The notes under the pieces: model-generated
Seen by the model: the letters and a program-made list of their open reading frames with translations, nothing else
The model's database searches: none
What the model was told of the DNA's origin: nothing
Part shown: positions 17,159 to 25,767 of the stretch, in pieces
Layout of the letters: each line of letters opens with the position of its first letter
How positions within the stretch are numbered: the stretch's first letter is position 1
Translations under genes and position numbers: made by a program
DNA from: Arhodomonas sp051195215
GTDB lineage: Bacteria > Pseudomonadota > Gammaproteobacteria > Nitrococcales > Nitrococcaceae
Reading direction: 5' to 3'
NCBI RefSeq assembly: GCF_051195215.1
Contig: NZ_JBNAZM010000006.1
Coordinates: 62,001 to 126,000, forward strand
Length of the DNA: 64,000 nucleotides

Positions 17159-17557
17159 ATGAAAGGAAGCTGTCTATGCGCAGTGGTCACCTACGAGGTC
17201 GATGAGTTGTCGACCGCGATTGCCCACTGCCACTGTCACACCTGCCGTAAGGCCCATGCCGCCCCATATACGGCCACGGCGGGGGCCGACCGCACGGCGT
17301 TCCGCTGGTTGAGCGGACGTGACAGGCTCACTGCGTTCGAGTCTTCCCCCGGCAAGCGCCGCTGGTTCTGCTCGGGTTGCGGGGCACACCTGATGGCTGA
17401 GCGCGAGGGGCAGCCTCACGTCATCGTCCGGGTGGCGACGTTGGACGAGGACCCCGGTGCGCGCCCACAGGCGCATATCTGGTGCGCCCATGAACGCCCG
17501 TGGCTCGTCTCTGGCGCCGATGTCCCGAGTTATCCCGAGTGGCCCCCAGGGCGCTGA
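17159..17557 (+). CDS. GFA / CENP-V family zinc-binding protein
   Basis: 132 residues with GAGGAG upstream of ATG 17159. Zinc-ligand cysteines appear in the family order: GSCLCAVVTYEV (about 3-14), HCHCHTCRKAH (about 24-34) and CSGCGAHL (about 72-79). The GFA fold binds zinc. Members were named for glutathione-dependent formaldehyde activation, but most have no proven activity. It is cytosolic. The broken acetyltransferase gene starts 14-26 bp downstream, so the two probably shared a transcript. Confidence 0.85.
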   Translation: MKGSCLCAVVTYEVDELSTAIAHCHCHTCRKAHAAPYTATAGADRTAFRWLSGRDRLTAFESSPGKRRWFCSGCGAHLMAEREGQPHVIVRVATLDEDPGARPQAHIWCAHERPWLVSGADVPSYPEWPPGR

Positions 17558-17582
17558 GTGGCGGTTCACCATGGTCGGCGGT

Positions 17583-18058
17583 ATGGAAAGCGGCACGCTC
17601 GAGCTGCGTGATGCCCGGCCCACGGATCTCCGGACAATCGCTTCCTGGATATCGGGGCCCGAGGCGTGCCGCCTTTGGGCCGGTCCCGGCCTGCGTTATC
17701 CGCTCGTCCCGGAGACGCTCTGGGCCGACGTGAACGCGAGCGGCGACAACGCCTTTACCCTGATCGATGCAGAGGGCGCCGTGATCGGCTTCGGCCAGGC
17801 TTTCCTGCGGGGCGAAGGTGTCGTGCACCTGGCACGAATCATTGTTGCGCCCGAGTGGCGGGGGGCGGCACGGGCCATATTCTGTGCCGCAAACTCATGG
17901 CGTGTGCGCGTGCGAAGCATGCGGCGATCGCCTTCACGCTCAACGTCTACACCAATAACGTCGCGGCCGTGGCGCTCTATCGTGCCCTGGGATTCGTCCC
18001 GCTGGAGCGGCCGGACTCCCGGGGATTCGTCACCATGGCGCGAGCGGCGCTGCATTGA
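17583..18058 (+). pseudogene. GNAT acetyltransferase interrupted by a one-base frameshift
   Basis: The first frame reads from ATG 17583 (MESGTLELRDARPTDL) to IIVAPEWRG. The reading then continues only in the neighbouring frame as GGTGHILCRKL and on to NNVAAVALYRALGFVPLERP, ending at TGA 18058. The junction is the acetyl-CoA-binding motif A (R-x-x-G-x-G), encoded at a run of six G residues (17860-17865); one additional G would restore a complete GNAT of about 158 residues. It could be a genuine inactivating deletion, a phase-variable tract or an assembly error. ATG 17571 is an alternative start. It converges on hppA. Confidence 0.78.
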
Positions 18059-18097
18059 TGCCGTTGAAGGGGCCCGGGGCCACCGTTGTGACCCCTC

Positions 18098-20107
18098 TCA
18101 GCCACCGAGCAGCGGGGCGATCACGAGGCTGACGATGGCCATGACGTTGATGAGGATGTTCATCGACGGCCCGGAGGTGTCCTTGAACGGGTCGCCGACG
18201 GTATCGCCCACCACCGTGGCCTTGTGGACTTCGGAGCCCTTGCCACCGTAGTGGCCCTTCTCGACGTATTTCTTGGCGTTGTCCCAGGCGCCGCCGGAAT
18301 TGGCCATGGTCAGCGCCAGCAGCACGCAGCCGAGCAAGGCGCCCCCGAGCATGCCGCCGAGGGATTCAGGGCCGAGGCCGAAACCGACGACCACGGGGGC
18401 GGCGATGGCGAGCACGCCGGGGAGCACCATCTTCTTCAGCGCCGCGGTAGTGGCGATGTCCACGCAACGGGCGGTGTCCGGTTCGGCCTTGCCCTCCATG
18501 AGGCCTTCGATCTCGCGGAACTGACGTCGAATTTCGTGGATCATGGCGAAAGCGGCATCACCCACCGCTGTCATCGTCAGGGCTGCGACCATGAACGGGA
18601 AGATGCCGCCGAGGAATATGCCGACCAGTACCCCCGGGTCGCCCAGGTACAGGGTGAAACCGTCGACGTGGTGGCGGACCGTCTCGACATAGGCGGTGAT
18701 GATGGCCAGAGCCGCGAGCGCGGCAGCGCTGATGGCGAAGCCCTTGCCGATGGCCGCGGTAGTGTTGCCCAACTCGTCGAGGGAGTCAGTGATGTTGCGG
18801 GTGTCGTCGCCGAGCCCCGCCATCTCGGCGATCCCGCCGGCGTTGTCCGCCACCGGCCCGTAGGCATCGATGGCCATGGTGATGCCCACCGTGGCGAGCA
18901 TGCCCACCGCGGCGATACCCACGCCGTAGAGCCCCACCAGGCTGCTGGAGATGAAGATGATCGCGCAGATGGTGATCAGTGGCACCGCCACCGACTCCAT
19001 GCCCACGGCGAGCCCTTTGATCATGACCGTGGCCGGCCCCGTTTCGCCGGCGCGGGCGATGGCGCGGACAGGCGGTCCACCGGTGTAATACTCGGTGACC
19101 AGGCCAACGATGATGCCGCCGATGGTGCCCACCAGCACTGCCCACCACACGTTGATGCTGAGTCCCACGCCGAGGATCACCACCAGGGCCAGCACCACGA
19201 ACAACGCCGCTGCGCCGATCGTGCCCGTGCGAAGCGCCCGCTCTGGCGCCTGGTGGGAGAACTGACGCACGGCGAGGATACCCGCGAGTGAGCACACCAG
19301 CCCCGTGGAGGAGAGCGCCAGGGGCAGGAACATGAGATCCGAGCGTTCGCCGAGGGCGGCGATGACGGCATCGGGCAGCGCTGCCGCCATGGCGATGGTG
19401 GCGATCATCGCCCCGCAGTAGGACTCGAAAATATCCGATCCCATGCCGGCGACGTCGCCCACGTTGTCGCCCACGTTGTCGGCGATAACGCCCGGGTTGC
19501 GGGGATCGTCCTCGGGAATGCCGGCTTCCACCTTGCCCACGAGGTCCGCGCCCACGTCCGCGCTCTTGGTGAAGATCCCGCCGCCGACGCGGGAGAACAG
19601 TGCCACCGTGGAGGCGCCCATGCCGAAACCGTGGATGTGATGGGCGGTTTGCGGGTCGCCGCCGTAGAAGAGGTAGAGAAGGCCCAGCCCCAGCAGGCCC
19701 AGGGAGGCGACGGCGAGCCCCATTATGGAGCCGCCGAAGAACGAAATGGTCAGTGCCGAGGCGGCGCCCTGGGTGTGGGCCGCGGTGGTCGCGCGGTAAT
19801 TGGCGTGGGTGGCGGTGTACATGCCGATGAAGCCGGCGCCGGCCGAGGCGAGAGCGCCCACCAGGTAGGCCGTGGCCGTTCGCCAGCCCAGAGGCGAAAG
19901 CCACAGCAACACGATCAACACCGCGGCAACGATGGCGAGGATGGAGTACTCGCGGCGGATGAACACCATCGCGCCGAGGTGGATCTTCTTGCCGATGTCG
20001 ACGACGCGTGGCTCGCCCCCGGGGTAGCGCAGGATGGAGCGGTAGATGACCACGGCAGCTACCAGCCCCAGTATCCCGAACACGGGTGGCACGAACTCAC
20101 CGATCAT
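18098..20107 (-). CDS. hppA: Membrane-bound proton/sodium-translocating pyrophosphatase
   Basis: 669 residues with about sixteen transmembrane helices. The substrate-binding motif DVGADLVGKVE lies at residues 184-194, followed by the NVGDNVGDVAG segment and a second acidic cluster near the C-terminus (DNAKKYVEKG, DTVGDPFKDT). The enzyme couples pyrophosphate hydrolysis to ion export across the inner membrane. In the GNTTAA motif (about residue 448) alanine occupies the position where K+-independent enzymes have lysine, so this should be a K+-dependent type; H+ versus Na+ specificity cannot be decided. It is divergent from ppa, with 217 bp between the starts. AAGGAG lies 11 bases before ATG 20107. 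Confidence 0.95.
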   Translation of the reverse strand: MIGEFVPPVFGILGLVAAVVIYRSILRYPGGEPRVVDIGKKIHLGAMVFIRREYSILAIVAAVLIVLLWLSPLGWRTATAYLVGALASAGAGFIGMYTATHANYRATTAAHTQGAASALTISFFGGSIMGLAVASLGLLGLGLLYLFYGGDPQTAHHIHGFGMGASTVALFSRVGGGIFTKSADVGADLVGKVEAGIPEDDPRNPGVIADNVGDNVGDVAGMGSDIFESYCGAMIATIAMAAALPDAVIAALGERSDLMFLPLALSSTGLVCSLAGILAVRQFSHQAPERALRTGTIGAAALFVVLALVVILGVGLSINVWWAVLVGTIGGIIVGLVTEYYTGGPPVRAIARAGETGPATVMIKGLAVGMESVAVPLITICAIIFISSSLVGLYGVGIAAVGMLATVGITMAIDAYGPVADNAGGIAEMAGLGDDTRNITDSLDELGNTTAAIGKGFAISAAALAALAIITAYVETVRHHVDGFTLYLGDPGVLVGIFLGGIFPFMVAALTMTAVGDAAFAMIHEIRRQFREIEGLMEGKAEPDTARCVDIATTAALKKMVLPGVLAIAAPVVVGFGLGPESLGGMLGGALLGCVLLALTMANSGGAWDNAKKYVEKGHYGGKGSEVHKATVVGDTVGDPFKDTSGPSMNILINVMAIVSLVIAPLLGG

Positions 20108-20173
20108 TACGCTTTCTTCTCCTTATTCCCCAGGGGGAATGCCGGGTGGCTGCGGCGAAACGCGTTCAATTCA

Positions 20174-20202
20174 TTTATAATCGCGCCCGTTTTGTCACAA
20201 AC
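20174..20202 (-). promoter_or_regulatory. Candidate hppA promoter
   Basis: On the minus strand TTGTGA is followed after about 15 bp by TATAAA, in the only AT-rich stretch of the hppA-ppa divergent region and about 70 bp before the hppA start codon. The spacing is a little short for sigma-70, so this is tentative. Confidence 0.4.
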
Positions 20203-20324
20203 ATAGCCCAATATCCGCCCACGCCAAGCGTTGCGTGCTGGCGGCACCGCGCGGGTGACGGTCTCGCCGCCGGTCCGGGCAGGGTGTCCGGCCGGCTTTC
20301 ATACGATTCCAGGAGGTTCAGAGC

Positions 20325-20873
20325 ATGATCTCGGAGAACATCAGCTCCGGTAAGAACGTCCCCGAAGACGTGAACGTCGTCATCGAGATTCCCGCCCATG
20401 CCGACCCGGTGAAGTACGAGGTCGACAAGGACAGCGGCGCGCTGATGGTGGACCGTTTCATGGCCACCGCCATGCACTACCCCTGCAACTACGGCTATAT
20501 CCCGCATACCCTCTGCGGCGACGGTGACCCGGCGGACGTGCTCGTGATCACCCCGTTTCCGCTGATTCCCGGCTCCGTGGTGCGCTGCCGCCCCATCGGC
20601 GTCCTCGAGATGAGCGACGAGTCCGGCAGTGACGCGAAGCTTCTGGCCGTGCCGGTGAGCAAGCTCACCAGCCTCTACGAGGACGTCACGAAGCCGGACG
20701 ATCTGCCCAGCATCCTGCTCGACCAGATCAGCCACTTCTTCGAGCATTACAAGGATCTGGAAAAGGGCAAGTGGGTGCGCATCGAAGGCTGGAAGGGCCA
20801 GGAGGCGGCGCACGCCGAGATCAACGACGCGGTGGAGCGCTACCAGTCCACCTCGGACAAGCCCCACTTCTGA
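20325..20873 (+). CDS. ppa: Soluble inorganic pyrophosphatase
   Basis: 182 residues. A family I inorganic pyrophosphatase, cytosolic and Mg2+-dependent, hydrolysing pyrophosphate to phosphate. The signature DGDPADVLV (residues 66-74) supplies metal-binding aspartates, and YPCNYGYIPHT and the lysine-rich C-terminal region fit the family. Length is as expected for bacterial hexameric enzymes. AGGAGG sits well before ATG 20325. It is divergent from hppA, so the locus encodes both a heat-wasting and an energy-conserving pyrophosphatase, which may be regulated in opposition. A hairpin separates it from the convergent peroxiredoxin gene. Confidence 0.96.
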   Translation: MISENISSGKNVPEDVNVVIEIPAHADPVKYEVDKDSGALMVDRFMATAMHYPCNYGYIPHTLCGDGDPADVLVITPFPLIPGSVVRCRPIGVLEMSDESGSDAKLLAVPVSKLTSLYEDVTKPDDLPSILLDQISHFFEHYKDLEKGKWVRIEGWKGQEAAHAEINDAVERYQSTSDKPHF

Positions 20874-20927
20874 CCGTGCCGATGATGATGGCGTGAGCGT
20901 AGGCCCGCGGTAGCGCGGGCGCGCGCC

Positions 20928-20960
20928 GACACGGCGGTCCGCGCAGCAGGCCGCCGTGTC
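20928..20960. terminator. Bidirectional terminator between ppa and peroxiredoxin
   Basis: A 10-bp perfect stem (20928-20937 with 20951-20960) lies between convergent stop codons at 20873 and 20976. A second, smaller hairpin (around 20902-20920) precedes it. Confidence 0.6.
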
Positions 20961-20975
20961 CATGATTGCCGCCGG

Positions 20976-21635
20976 TTACTTCGGCTGCGGCACGATACGC
21001 AGATACGGTTTGGGTGCCTTCCACCCCTCGGGGAAGCGCTTCTTCGCCTCCTCGTCCGAGACTGCCGGCACGATGATCACGTCATCGCCCTGCTTCCAGT
21101 TCACCGGGGTCGCCACCTGGTGCTGCGCCGTGAGCTGGCAGGAATCCAGCAGCCGTAACACCTCGTCGAAGTTGCGCCCGGTGCTCATCGGGTAGGTGAG
21201 CATGGCCTTGATCGTCTTGTCCGGCCCGATGATGAATACCGAGCGCACGGTGGCATTGTCGGCGGGGGTGCGGCCCTCCGAGCTGTCGCCGGCCGCGGCG
21301 GGCAACATGTCATAGAGCTTGGCCACTTCGAGCTGCGGGTCGCCGATCATCGGGTACGTGACCTTGTGACCCTGGGTCTCTTCGATGTCCTTGGACCAGG
21401 CTTCGTGATTCTCCACCGGGTCGACGCTCAGGCCGATGATCTTGCAGTTGCGTTTCTCGAACTCCGGCAGCAGTCCCGCCATGTAGCCCAACTCCGTGGT
21501 GCACACGGGGGTGAAGTCCTTGGGATGGGAGAACAGCACGGCCCAGCCGTCGCCGATCCACTCATGGAAGTTGATGGTTCCCTGGGTGGTTTCGGCGGAG
21601 AAGTCGGGGGCCTCGTCGTTGATGCGTAGAGCCAT
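20976..21635 (-). CDS. 1-Cys peroxiredoxin (Prx6 type)
   Basis: 219 residues from ATG 21635 (GGAGG six bases upstream; an in-frame ATG ten codons earlier has no ribosome-binding site). The thioredoxin-fold enzyme reduces peroxides through the peroxidatic cysteine in FTPVCTTELG (Cys45). No conserved resolving cysteine is present in the family position, and the long C-terminal extension (PVNWKQGDDVIIVP) marks the Prx6/1-Cys subgroup. It is cytosolic. It stands alone, convergent with ppa. Confidence 0.92.
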   Translation of the reverse strand: MALRINDEAPDFSAETTQGTINFHEWIGDGWAVLFSHPKDFTPVCTTELGYMAGLLPEFEKRNCKIIGLSVDPVENHEAWSKDIEETQGHKVTYPMIGDPQLEVAKLYDMLPAAAGDSSEGRTPADNATVRSVFIIGPDKTIKAMLTYPMSTGRNFDEVLRLLDSCQLTAQHQVATPVNWKQGDDVIIVPAVSDEEAKKRFPEGWKAPKPYLRIVPQPK

Positions 21636-21839
21636 GGAACACCTCCATTCATGCGCCGTTCGCACATCGATTGGCGTTCGGATCGGCCGCGTCTCCGGGG
21701 CGATGCACCAGCGCTGCCCGGGAGTACTGTCAGGGACCGATCGGGTTCACCGCCTGGGACCCTGGAGAGGGTGCACAGAGTATAGTTCCCGGTGCCGACG
21801 CTGCCTCCACGCCGGGCGCACGCAGTGCGGGCGCCGGCG

Positions 21840-22013
21840 TTACTGTTCGGCGGTATCGTCCTCGTCGGCCTCTTCGCCGTGGCCCTGCTCGCAGTCCTCC
21901 ACGTGGCTGCAGTCGTGCTCGGCTTTATCGCTGGGGGTGGCTTCGGCGAGGCCGAGCCAGAGCGTCGTGGTGACGGCGAGCAGCAGGTGGGCGGCGGGAG
22001 TGAGTCGACTCAT
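21840..22013 (-). CDS. Tiny exported protein next to the C13 peptidase gene
   Basis: 57 residues from ATG 22013, with CCGGAG about six bases upstream. The N-terminus is a clear signal peptide (MSRLTPAAHLLLAVTTTLWL, cleavage near LAEA). The mature peptide is about 33 residues, strongly acidic, with two cysteines in DCSHVEDCEQGHG that could pair or bind metal. No family is recognised. It is 85 bp downstream of and on the same strand as the MORN-C13 peptidase gene, so it may be a partner, inhibitor or substrate; this is inference from position only. Confidence 0.55.
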   Translation of the reverse strand: MSRLTPAAHLLLAVTTTLWLGLAEATPSDKAEHDCSHVEDCEQGHGEEADEDDTAEQ

Positions 22014-22098
22014 CGGGCGCTCCGGTTGTTGTACCTTTTGCCGCAGATGCGGGCGACCGATGCCTTTTGCAAGGCGCGGCCGCCCTCATCGCCCGCGG

Positions 22099-23796
22099 TC
22101 ATTGCTCGCTCGTGAGGGAGGCGCGCCACCGCGTGAGCTGGCGTTCGACGGTAGCGGCGTGATGGATCCGGGGCTGCGAGTGCGTGTCGATGCCCTCGCG
22201 CTCCTCGCGCGCGCGCACCAGCTCCCGTGCGTGTTCGAATGCGGCGACCAGCGAATCCGCCTCCGGTAGCGCCTCGGCGAACAGGGCACGGCCGAAGTAA
22301 GTGAAGTCGTTCCCGTCGGCGCAGCCGAAGGAGGTTCGGTCGGCGCTTGCCGCCGTGATCACCAGGGTCTTGCCGTCGTCCAGGGCCGGAATGAAGCCGC
22401 CGGCGTAACACGCGGATATGACCACGACCTTGTGCTCGACGGGCAGGGACGCCAGCATGGCGGCGAGTTCTTCAGCGGGGAGATCCGGCAGCGCGATTCC
22501 CTCCTGGTCCAGCACGAGCTGGTGATCCCGCGAGCCGTGACTGGTGAGGTAGAGGAAGAGGATGTCCTGGGCCGGGTCCATACGCTCGGCAACGGATTCC
22601 AGGCTACGTGCCAGGCTCGCCCTCGAGGCCAGCGGGAGACGGTCGACGGCATCGCGGCTGTTGGCGAGCACTACCTGGCGCCCGCGTGCCCCGAAATGCT
22701 CGGCGAACTGATCGCGCACGTACTCCACCTCGCGCCGGAAAACGGCCTGCGAGCTGTCGCCGGCGACCGCCACGGTATAAAGATCGATGCCCTCCGGGCG
22801 TTGCGGTTGCACCGCGGCCAGGGTGTCGTCCAGCAGCGCGCTTTGCCGGTACAGGGCGTCTTCGGCCAGCAACGCGGCGGGGTCCGCCGGTGGTCCTCCC
22901 GGGGCCGACGCGTCATCGCCGGTGAACGCATCGATCACGCCGCCGAGCATCGTTTCCGCGACTTCCTCGTTTCCGCCCCAGTACTCGCCGTGGCGGAACC
23001 AGCCCTCGCGAACCTCGCCGTCGGCAGTGACCAGTCGCCCGCGCCCATGGAACCGTTCGTCCCGGAACTCGCCTTCGTAGTGACTGCCGTCCGCGCCGTC
23101 GTAGCTGCCTTCACCTTGCAGCCACCCCTGCTCGAAGGTGCCTCGGTAGACATTGCCGTCCGCGTCGGTGTAGACCCCTTCTCCGTTGGGGCGCCATTGC
23201 CGGAAGTGGCCTTCGTGGCGGCTGCCGTCGGCGGCCTCGTAGACACCCTCGCCCTCGAAGACGCCGTCGACGAACTCGCCCTTGTAGACGTCACCGCCGG
23301 TGAGCTCCAGGCGTCCCTCGCCGTGCATGGTCAGATCCCGCACTTCGCCGGTGTAGACAGTACCGTTTTCCGTCAGCCGACCCTCGCCGAAGGCGCGGCC
23401 ATTGCGGAAGGTTCCTTCGTAGACGGTGCCGCGTGGCAGCTCGAGTCGCCCCTGGCCGTGGGCGATGCCATCGCGGAATTCACCGACGTAGTGACCACCG
23501 TCGGGATAGTCCCGCGTTCCGTGTCCGTCGGGAGAACCGTTGGCGAGCTCGCCCTCGTAGCGCGCCCCTTCCGCGGGGCCGACGAGCACGCCTTCGCCGT
23601 GCATGCGGCCGTTGTCGAAGTCGCCTTCGTAGTGCGCGCCATTGGGCCATTCCAGGCGCCCCTGGCCCTGGGCCAGACCCTCCTCCAGGGGGCCGTAATA
23701 GCGGCCGCCGTCGGGGAAGATCGCGTCGGGCCCGGCGGCGTGTGCCGTCGCGGCTGCGAGTATCAGCCAGAGAATCAGTACCAGTATGTCGCGCAT
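22099..23796 (-). CDS. Secreted MORN-repeat protein fused to a C13 (legumain-like) cysteine peptidase
   Basis: 565 residues. The signal peptide covers about 1-20. About eleven tandem MORN repeats (consensus YEGEFRDG-x-x-HGEGRL) occupy about 30-285. A linker of about 40 residues follows, then a clan CD peptidase domain (about 325-540). The catalytic histidine is His420 in YLTSHGS and the nucleophile Cys463 in VISACYAGGF, a 43-residue spacing like legumain-type peptidases. MORN repeats often bind lipid or protein surfaces, so the architecture suggests an envelope-anchored protease. The pro-region and substrate are unknown. A small acidic secreted protein follows on the same strand. Confidence 0.85.
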   Translation of the reverse strand: MRDILVLILWLILAAATAHAAGPDAIFPDGGRYYGPLEEGLAQGQGRLEWPNGAHYEGDFDNGRMHGEGVLVGPAEGARYEGELANGSPDGHGTRDYPDGGHYVGEFRDGIAHGQGRLELPRGTVYEGTFRNGRAFGEGRLTENGTVYTGEVRDLTMHGEGRLELTGGDVYKGEFVDGVFEGEGVYEAADGSRHEGHFRQWRPNGEGVYTDADGNVYRGTFEQGWLQGEGSYDGADGSHYEGEFRDERFHGRGRLVTADGEVREGWFRHGEYWGGNEEVAETMLGGVIDAFTGDDASAPGGPPADPAALLAEDALYRQSALLDDTLAAVQPQRPEGIDLYTVAVAGDSSQAVFRREVEYVRDQFAEHFGARGRQVVLANSRDAVDRLPLASRASLARSLESVAERMDPAQDILFLYLTSHGSRDHQLVLDQEGIALPDLPAEELAAMLASLPVEHKVVVISACYAGGFIPALDDGKTLVITAASADRTSFGCADGNDFTYFGRALFAEALPEADSLVAAFEHARELVRAREEREGIDTHSQPRIHHAATVERQLTRWRASLTSEQ

Positions 23797-23861
23797 CGGG
23801 GAGCCTCGTCCGTTGAGATGACAATTCCCGCGAGCTTACGGTTGCAGGCCGTCGTCAGTCA

Positions 23862-24464
23862 CTACCCGGTCGGAAACGCCGTCGCTGTGAAGCTCTCCCG
23901 CGCCGCGAGCGTACGCCATCGGGCCGGAGGTTGGCCGGCGGCGACCATTTCGGGCAGGCGGAAGGCCAGGTATTCCAGTGCCACCGCGCTGACCAGGTCA
24001 CCGAGTCGCGGTAGGGCGTCGATCGCTGCGTCATCGCGATGCCACTGGCGCAATGCTTCCAGGCCACGCCGGATGGCCCGCCGGCGGCGCTGGCCGAGGT
24101 GGCCGGTATCGGCGGCCGTGCCGTCGTGCTTGCGGGCGATGACTGTCTGGAAGGCCGCTTCCATCAGACCGTGACCGAGACCGGCCAGTGCCAGGGTGCG
24201 CGCGCGGTCATGCTCGGGTACCAGCGATGCGCCGACACCGGTGTCGTCCAGGTATCGGGCGATGAGCAGCGATTCCGTCAGCGCGGCGCCGTCGTCGGTG
24301 ATCAGCACCGGCACCCGGGCGAGAGGCGCGATCGCGAGCAACCGGGCGTCGTCCTGCCACGGATTCACCCAGCACAGCTCGGTGCGCGCGGCGAGGCCCT
24401 TCTCAATGGCCACGATTCGGGCAAGGCGGGCGAACGGGGAGGTGGCGTTGAGGTAGAGCTTCAT
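23862..24464 (-). CDS. Glutathione S-transferase family protein
   Basis: 200 residues from ATG 24464. The N-terminal thioredoxin-like domain (MKLYLNATSPFARLARIVAIEKGL) has the usual Ser-Pro-Phe active-site region and the cis-proline motif ARVPVLITDDG with the following E-S glutathione-binding pair (LTESLLI). The C-terminal helical domain runs from about 85. Its start overlaps the stop of the MFS gene by 4 bp, so the two are translationally coupled and likely act in the same detoxification or efflux response, possibly under the divergent LysR regulator. Confidence 0.85.
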   Translation of the reverse strand: MKLYLNATSPFARLARIVAIEKGLAARTELCWVNPWQDDARLLAIAPLARVPVLITDDGAALTESLLIARYLDDTGVGASLVPEHDRARTLALAGLGHGLMEAAFQTVIARKHDGTAADTGHLGQRRRRAIRRGLEALRQWHRDDAAIDALPRLGDLVSAVALEYLAFRLPEMVAAGQPPARWRTLAARESFTATAFPTG

Positions 24465-25648
24465 GACCGGCAGGCTCCTTCGCGTGGGGTGGTGGCTGAC
24501 GTGTGATGCGGGCCGGCGTGGCTCGCCACGGCGGCGAGGGCCAGAGCCGCTGCGGCGCCGGCGAAAAGCGGCGCGTAGCCGCTCGCCGCGAACAGCGCGG
24601 CGAAGCCGTAGCCCGCGGCTGCCTGCGCCAGGGCGAATGCCGTGGTTGCCCACCCCCAGACCCGGCGGTGAGCAGCGATGCCCACGATTTCGGCGAGCCG
24701 GCCGGATGTGAGGGTGACGACGCCGGGCACCAGTGCCCCCATCGCCAGGGACGACACGGCGAGTGCCACGGGCGTCGAGGTGATCAGCGGCAGGCCGACG
24801 ATGACCGCCTTGGCGGCGAGGGCGCCGGTGAGTGCGCTCCGCCAGCCCAGCCGCCCGGCCACCCGTCCGACCACGAGCGGGCCGAATACGGCACCGACGC
24901 CGAACAGTGCCCACTGCAGGCTCGCCGCCGCCATGCCGAGCCCTAGCCCGCGGGCGAGATAGTCGACCCAGAAGACCGTATGCGGGACGAAGCCGACCGC
25001 GTCCAGTGTGTAGGCGACGATAACCGTCGCGCTCAATGCCAGCAGCGCTCGCGCCGGCGGCGCCTGCGCGGAGGCTTCGGTGGCCGCCTTCTCGTCGGGT
25101 TGCCGGCAGCGCCAGCCGAGGATCGCGGCGGCGAGTGCGCACGCGCCGAGTGCGACCCAGGCGGCGGTCAGGCCGGTGCGGAGCAGCACCGGTACCAGGA
25201 TGGCCGAGAGCAGCACACCGATACCGATGCCGGTGAAGCTCTGCGCGGCGGTGGCGGCGCGTCGGGCCGGCGGCACGGCGGCGATGACCATGGACACGCC
25301 GACGACCATCAGCACGGCACCGCCGAGCCCCGCAGCGAAACGCCACAGGAAGAACCAGGCGAACGGTGCGTTCGCGGCGCACAGCAAGAAGCTCAGGACC
25401 ACGGCGACGAAGGATGCCCGCAGGCAATGCTCCGCACCCAAACGTTCGGCGAGGCGGTGGGCGGAGACCGCGCCCACCAGGTACCCCAGCAGGTTTGCGG
25501 CGCCCAGGTAGGCGGCCTGCGAGCCCGAGAACCATGCTGCGTCCACCATGGCGGGTATCAGCGGCGTGTAGGCGAAACGCGCCAGTCCGATGCCGGCAAA
25601 GGTGACGGCGGCCCCGGTGATACCGGGTGCAATGGCGGGCAAACGCAT
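24461..25648 (-). CDS. MFS transporter, YbfB/YjiJ family
   Basis: 395 residues from ATG 25648 (CGGAG upstream; an in-frame start 17 codons earlier precedes a non-hydrophobic stretch). There are twelve hydrophobic segments in the MFS pattern, beginning GITGAAVTFAGIGLARFAYT, which matches the YbfB/YjiJ family motif GIGRFAYTPLLP. Substrate is unknown; related proteins are treated as efflux permeases. It is followed by the overlapping GST gene and is divergent from a LysR regulator with a palindromic operator between them. Confidence 0.85.
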   Translation of the reverse strand: MRLPAIAPGITGAAVTFAGIGLARFAYTPLIPAMVDAAWFSGSQAAYLGAANLLGYLVGAVSAHRLAERLGAEHCLRASFVAVVLSFLLCAANAPFAWFFLWRFAAGLGGAVLMVVGVSMVIAAVPPARRAATAAQSFTGIGIGVLLSAILVPVLLRTGLTAAWVALGACALAAAILGWRCRQPDEKAATEASAQAPPARALLALSATVIVAYTLDAVGFVPHTVFWVDYLARGLGLGMAAASLQWALFGVGAVFGPLVVGRVAGRLGWRSALTGALAAKAVIVGLPLITSTPVALAVSSLAMGALVPGVVTLTSGRLAEIVGIAAHRRVWGWATTAFALAQAAAGYGFAALFAASGYAPLFAGAAAALALAAVASHAGPHHTSATTPREGACRS

Positions 25649-25716
25649 GGCGGTCTCCGTACGGCAGTGGATGTGCTCACGGTAGGCGGTTCCCGACATG
25701 TTTGAAAACGATTTAT

Positions 25717-25731
25717 ATAGCTGTCTGCTAT
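25717..25731. promoter_or_regulatory. Candidate LysR-type operator
   Basis: A perfect interrupted palindrome ATAGC-N5-GCTAT occupies a sharply AT-rich 50-bp stretch between the divergent MFS-GST operon and the LysR gene, 37 bp before the LysR ATG. LTTR boxes are short interrupted palindromes in exactly this position. Confidence 0.55.
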
Positions 25732-25767
25732 CATTTTTAGTGATATATCATGGAGAGCCATTCCGCG

